64,000 bases of DNA from the IMG/VR virus record IMGVR_UViG_3300048580_000375, positions 1 through 64,000 of that record; one strand, given 5' to 3'. This document shows, one piece after another, positions 61,630 through 64,000 of the stretch. Position 1 is the first letter of the stretch. Each line of letters begins with the position of its first letter. Both the position numbers and the translations under genes were made by a program. The DNA comes from a virus. The notes beneath the pieces were generated by a model. That model saw only the letters and a list, made by a program, of their open reading frames with translations, was not told the origin of the DNA and ran no database searches.

Positions 61630-62425
61630 AATATTTGACGATATATTTTCCCATAATCCTTATAGTTGTTTAAATTGTGTGTCGGATTATATTATTTGGG
61701 ACGTAAACCCTGAAAAAATAAATGATGGGGATATTATTTTTTTTACTGACATTTCTTTAGAAAAGGTGTTAGAATATAAAGGTAGAAACGTAAAAAAGTA
61801 TGCTTGGTTATTAGAATCTCCGGCAATTATTAATCAAGATAAAATATTAGAATTAGAAAATGAATTTGATAATATATTCACATTTAGAAATGACTTATTA
61901 AAACTATCTAATAAATATAAATTATTATTACATTGGTGTTGTTGGATAAAAAATCAAGATAAACAGATTTATAGTAAAACAAAATCATTATCCATAATAG
62001 CCTCTGGGAAGAGGCAAACGGAAGGACATATTTTAAGACATAGTATTATTTCTTTATTCGGTAATAAAATGGATATTTTTGGTCGGGGGTATAATTTTAT
62101 TGAAGATAAATTAGAAGGATTAAAAGACTATAAATTTCATATTGTCGTTGAAAATATAAAAGAAGATTATTATTTTAGTGAAAAACTATTAGATTGTTTT
62201 GCTACTGGAACAATACCGATATATTGGGGGTGTCCTTCTATCGGTGATTTTTTCAATGAAAAAGGTATTTTAATTTTTAATAATATGGATGGTTTATATA
62301 ATATTTTAAAAAAAATAAATGATGAAAAATATGAAGAACTTTTACCTTACGCTATTGAAAATTTTAAAATATTACAAAAATATAAAACCCCAGAAGATTA
62401 TTTAATAAATTATAATATACTATGA
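61616..62425 (+). CDS. GT10-like (alpha-1,3-fucosyltransferase family) protein
   Basis: 269 residues. YKFHIVVENIKEDYYFSEKL followed by LDCFATGTIPIYWGCPSIGDFF is the nucleotide-sugar-binding signature of GT10. The N-terminal acceptor half is divergent (YAWLLESPAIIN). Together with the GT11 gene it points to a deoxy-sugar-rich glycan. Confidence 0.82.
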   Translation: MKKIKIFDDIFSHNPYSCLNCVSDYIIWDVNPEKINDGDIIFFTDISLEKVLEYKGRNVKKYAWLLESPAIINQDKILELENEFDNIFTFRNDLLKLSNKYKLLLHWCCWIKNQDKQIYSKTKSLSIIASGKRQTEGHILRHSIISLFGNKMDIFGRGYNFIEDKLEGLKDYKFHIVVENIKEDYYFSEKLLDCFATGTIPIYWGCPSIGDFFNEKGILIFNNMDGLYNILKKINDEKYEELLPYAIENFKILQKYKTPEDYLINYNIL

Positions 62426-63777
62426 TTAAACTAATACTTTTTGATTTGGATGGTGTTCTTGTAGATGCCAAAAATATACATTACGAAACCTTAAATAATG
62501 CCCTACCCTTAGAATATAGGATAGGTTGGGAAGAGCATTTAAGTATTTATGATGGTTTAAAAACCATTCAAAAACTAGAGTTATTAACACATAATAAAGG
62601 TTTATCTAAAGATAAATATAACGATATATGGGTGAGTAAACAAAAATTTACACAAGAAAAATTAGAAAATTTAGAAGTATCTTCAGTATTAAAGAATACT
62701 ATAAAACAATTATCTTTAAATGGGTATAAATTAGGGGTAGCTTCAAATAGCATACGTAAAACAGTAAATTTAGTATTATCTAAATTAGATATAATACAAT
62801 ATTTTGACACTATATTATCTAATGAAGATATTTTTAATAGTAAACCACACCCTGAAATTTATTGGAAGTCAATGTCTATGTTAAATATATTACCAGAAGA
62901 TACTTTAATTATTGAAGATTCCCCATATGGTTTGTTAGCCGCTAACAGAAGTAATGCTAATATTTATAGAGTTAAAAATCCTAAAGATATAAATTACGAT
63001 AATATTATAAATGAAATTAAAAAAATAGAAAATAGAAATATGATGCCAAAATGGAAAGATAAAAAATTAAATGTTTTAATACCTATGGCCGGTGCTGGGT
63101 CAAGATTTGCTGATGCTGGATATACTTTTCCTAAACCATTAATAGAAGTAAATGGGAAACCAATGATACAAGTGGTTGTTGAAAATCTTAATATTGATGC
63201 AAATTACATATATGTTGTTCAAAAAGAACATAGAAAAAAATATAATTTAGATACTTTATTAAATTTAATAACACCGGATTGTAAAATAGTTGAGGTAGAA
63301 GGTATTACTGAAGGTGCTGCTTGTACGGCATTATTGGCTAAAGAATTTATAGACAATGATAAACCTCTATTTTTTGCCAATTCGGATCAATTCGTTGAAT
63401 GGGATTCTACTGAATTTATGTATAAAATGAATGAATCGAATGTTGATGGTGGTATAATAATATTTAAGTCTACACACCCTAAATGGTCATTTGCTAGGTT
63501 AAATGATGATGGACTTATAAGTGAAGTCGCTGAAAAAAATCCAATTTCCGATAATGCGACGGTAGGTTTTTATTATTGGAAATATGGTAAAGATTTTGTG
63601 AAATACGCAGAACAAATGATTATTAATAACATTAGAGTTAATAATGAATTTTATGTTTGTCCAGTTTTCAATGAAGCTATAAACGATGGTAAGAAAATAT
63701 TACCATTTAATGCAAAAAATATGTATGGTTTAGGGACACCTGAAGATTTGAATAATTTTTTATTAAATCATAAATAA
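62422..63777 (+). CDS. HAD phosphatase fused to sugar-phosphate nucleotidyltransferase
   Basis: 451 residues. Domain 1 (1-205) is a beta-phosphoglucomutase-like HAD: FDLDGVLVD at 7-15, ASNS at 107-110, KPHPEIY and IIEDSPYG. Domain 2 (215-451) is a nucleotidyltransferase: PMAGAGSRFADAGYTFPKPL at 221-240, FANSDQF for metal binding, and CPVFNEAI. The fusion would trim or mutate a sugar phosphate and activate it to a nucleotide sugar, supplying donors for the transferases upstream. Confidence 0.87.
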   Translation: MIKLILFDLDGVLVDAKNIHYETLNNALPLEYRIGWEEHLSIYDGLKTIQKLELLTHNKGLSKDKYNDIWVSKQKFTQEKLENLEVSSVLKNTIKQLSLNGYKLGVASNSIRKTVNLVLSKLDIIQYFDTILSNEDIFNSKPHPEIYWKSMSMLNILPEDTLIIEDSPYGLLAANRSNANIYRVKNPKDINYDNIINEIKKIENRNMMPKWKDKKLNVLIPMAGAGSRFADAGYTFPKPLIEVNGKPMIQVVVENLNIDANYIYVVQKEHRKKYNLDTLLNLITPDCKIVEVEGITEGAACTALLAKEFIDNDKPLFFANSDQFVEWDSTEFMYKMNESNVDGGIIIFKSTHPKWSFARLNDDGLISEVAEKNPISDNATVGFYYWKYGKDFVKYAEQMIINNIRVNNEFYVCPVFNEAINDGKKILPFNAKNMYGLGTPEDLNNFLLNHK

Positions 63778-63780
63778 TTT

Positions 63781-64000
63781 GTGAAAGTTGCGTTATTAAT
63801 ATCTGGACATATGAGGTATTTTAAAGAAACTATACCATCATTAAAAAGATCTATTTTAGATGTTTTAAATCCTGACATATATATTCATACATGGGATGAA
63901 GGTGATAGAAGTATGTGGAATAATACTTTAGGTGGTGAAATAAATAACAAATATTTCGATAATTTAGGTATAAATATTAAAAAATTTGTTATAGATAAAT
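63781..64000 (+). CDS. glycan-operon protein, truncated by the window edge
   Basis: Starts with GTG at 63781, three bases after the previous stop, and stays open to the edge (73 codons). KVALLISGHMRYFKETIPSL and PDIYIHTWDEGD resemble a family of surface-glycan glycosyltransferase-like proteins seen in phage and bacterial clusters. Only the N-terminus is visible. Confidence 0.65.
   Translation, partial: MKVALLISGHMRYFKETIPSLKRSILDVLNPDIYIHTWDEGDRSMWNNTLGGEINNKYFDNLGINIKKFVIDK

Noticed and set aside
1-64000. Stop codon reassignment as in some giant Bacteroidota phages
   Set aside because: TAG ends real genes (for example 37634-37966 and 55104-55637) and long frames are intact under the standard code.
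1-64000. Insertion sequences or integrase/attachment sites
   Set aside because: No transposase or integrase motifs and no terminal inverted repeats were seen; the only mobile genes are homing endonucleases.

Overview
The window is a low-GC, gene-dense piece of a large myovirus (tailed phage) genome related to T4, and its host is most likely a member of the Bacteroidota. The T4 relationship rests on a gp32-like single-strand DNA binding protein, a UvsX/RecA recombinase, a gp47-like nuclease, a gp61-like primase, a gp55-like late sigma factor, a gp53-like and a gp26-like baseplate protein, a tape measure protein and large baseplate/fibre genes. The host inference rests on several promoters that match the Bacteroidota primary-sigma consensus (TTTG, 19-20 bases, TAnnTTTG) and on the absence of obvious Shine-Dalgarno sequences. 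The standard genetic code is used (TAG occurs as a normal stop).

Layout. 1-7.3 kb (minus strand): a tRNA array with 17 intact tRNA genes, one tRNA-like relic and one tRNA split into two distant halves. It is interleaved with four free-standing homing-type endonucleases (two GIY-YIG, one HNH, one DUF559/Vsr-like), a YqeY-like gene and small hypothetical genes. 7.4-11.3 kb (minus): primase plus a series of small proteins whose N-termini look like T4-type capsid-targeting sequences ending in a prohead-protease site ([LI]-x-E). 11.3-28.2 kb (minus): baseplate hub with a GH19-like lysin domain, gp53-like protein, giant baseplate protein, tape measure protein, gp26-like protein with an overlapping +1-frame partner, and three more capsid-targeting-type proteins. 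28.3-32.6 kb (minus): thioredoxin-like protein, two DNA methyltransferase-like proteins, DUF3310 protein and two probable virion proteins.

32.6-32.8 kb is a divergent, AT-rich junction with 30-base direct repeats, a candidate origin or control region. 32.8-41.8 kb (mostly plus): SNF2-type helicase, gp32-like SSB, UvsX, hypothetical genes, two glycosyltransferases and the gp55-like sigma factor. 41.8-51.8 kb (minus): tail-fibre/adhesin module with a 1875-residue repeat protein and a neck-like protein. 51.8-64 kb (plus): gp47-like nuclease, a row of small unusual genes (capsid-like fragment, HD-like protein with an altered motif, terminase-like mini ATPase), then a glycan-synthesis operon with GT2, GT25, GT11, GT10 and RgpF-like proteins, a methyltransferase and a HAD-nucleotidyltransferase fusion. 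The operon runs off the right edge.

Two patterns tie the window together. First, eight minus-strand genes, most of them virion or capsid-targeting genes, carry TATTTAT(A/T/G) exactly three bases before the start codon. This looks like a late promoter for the gp55-like sigma factor and would predict (near-)leaderless late mRNAs. Second, at least eight proteins share a short helical N-terminus ending in a predicted prohead-protease site, which suggests a set of proteins packaged in the head and delivered with the DNA. One of these carries tandem DNA-binding-like repeats and another has two hydrophobic segments.
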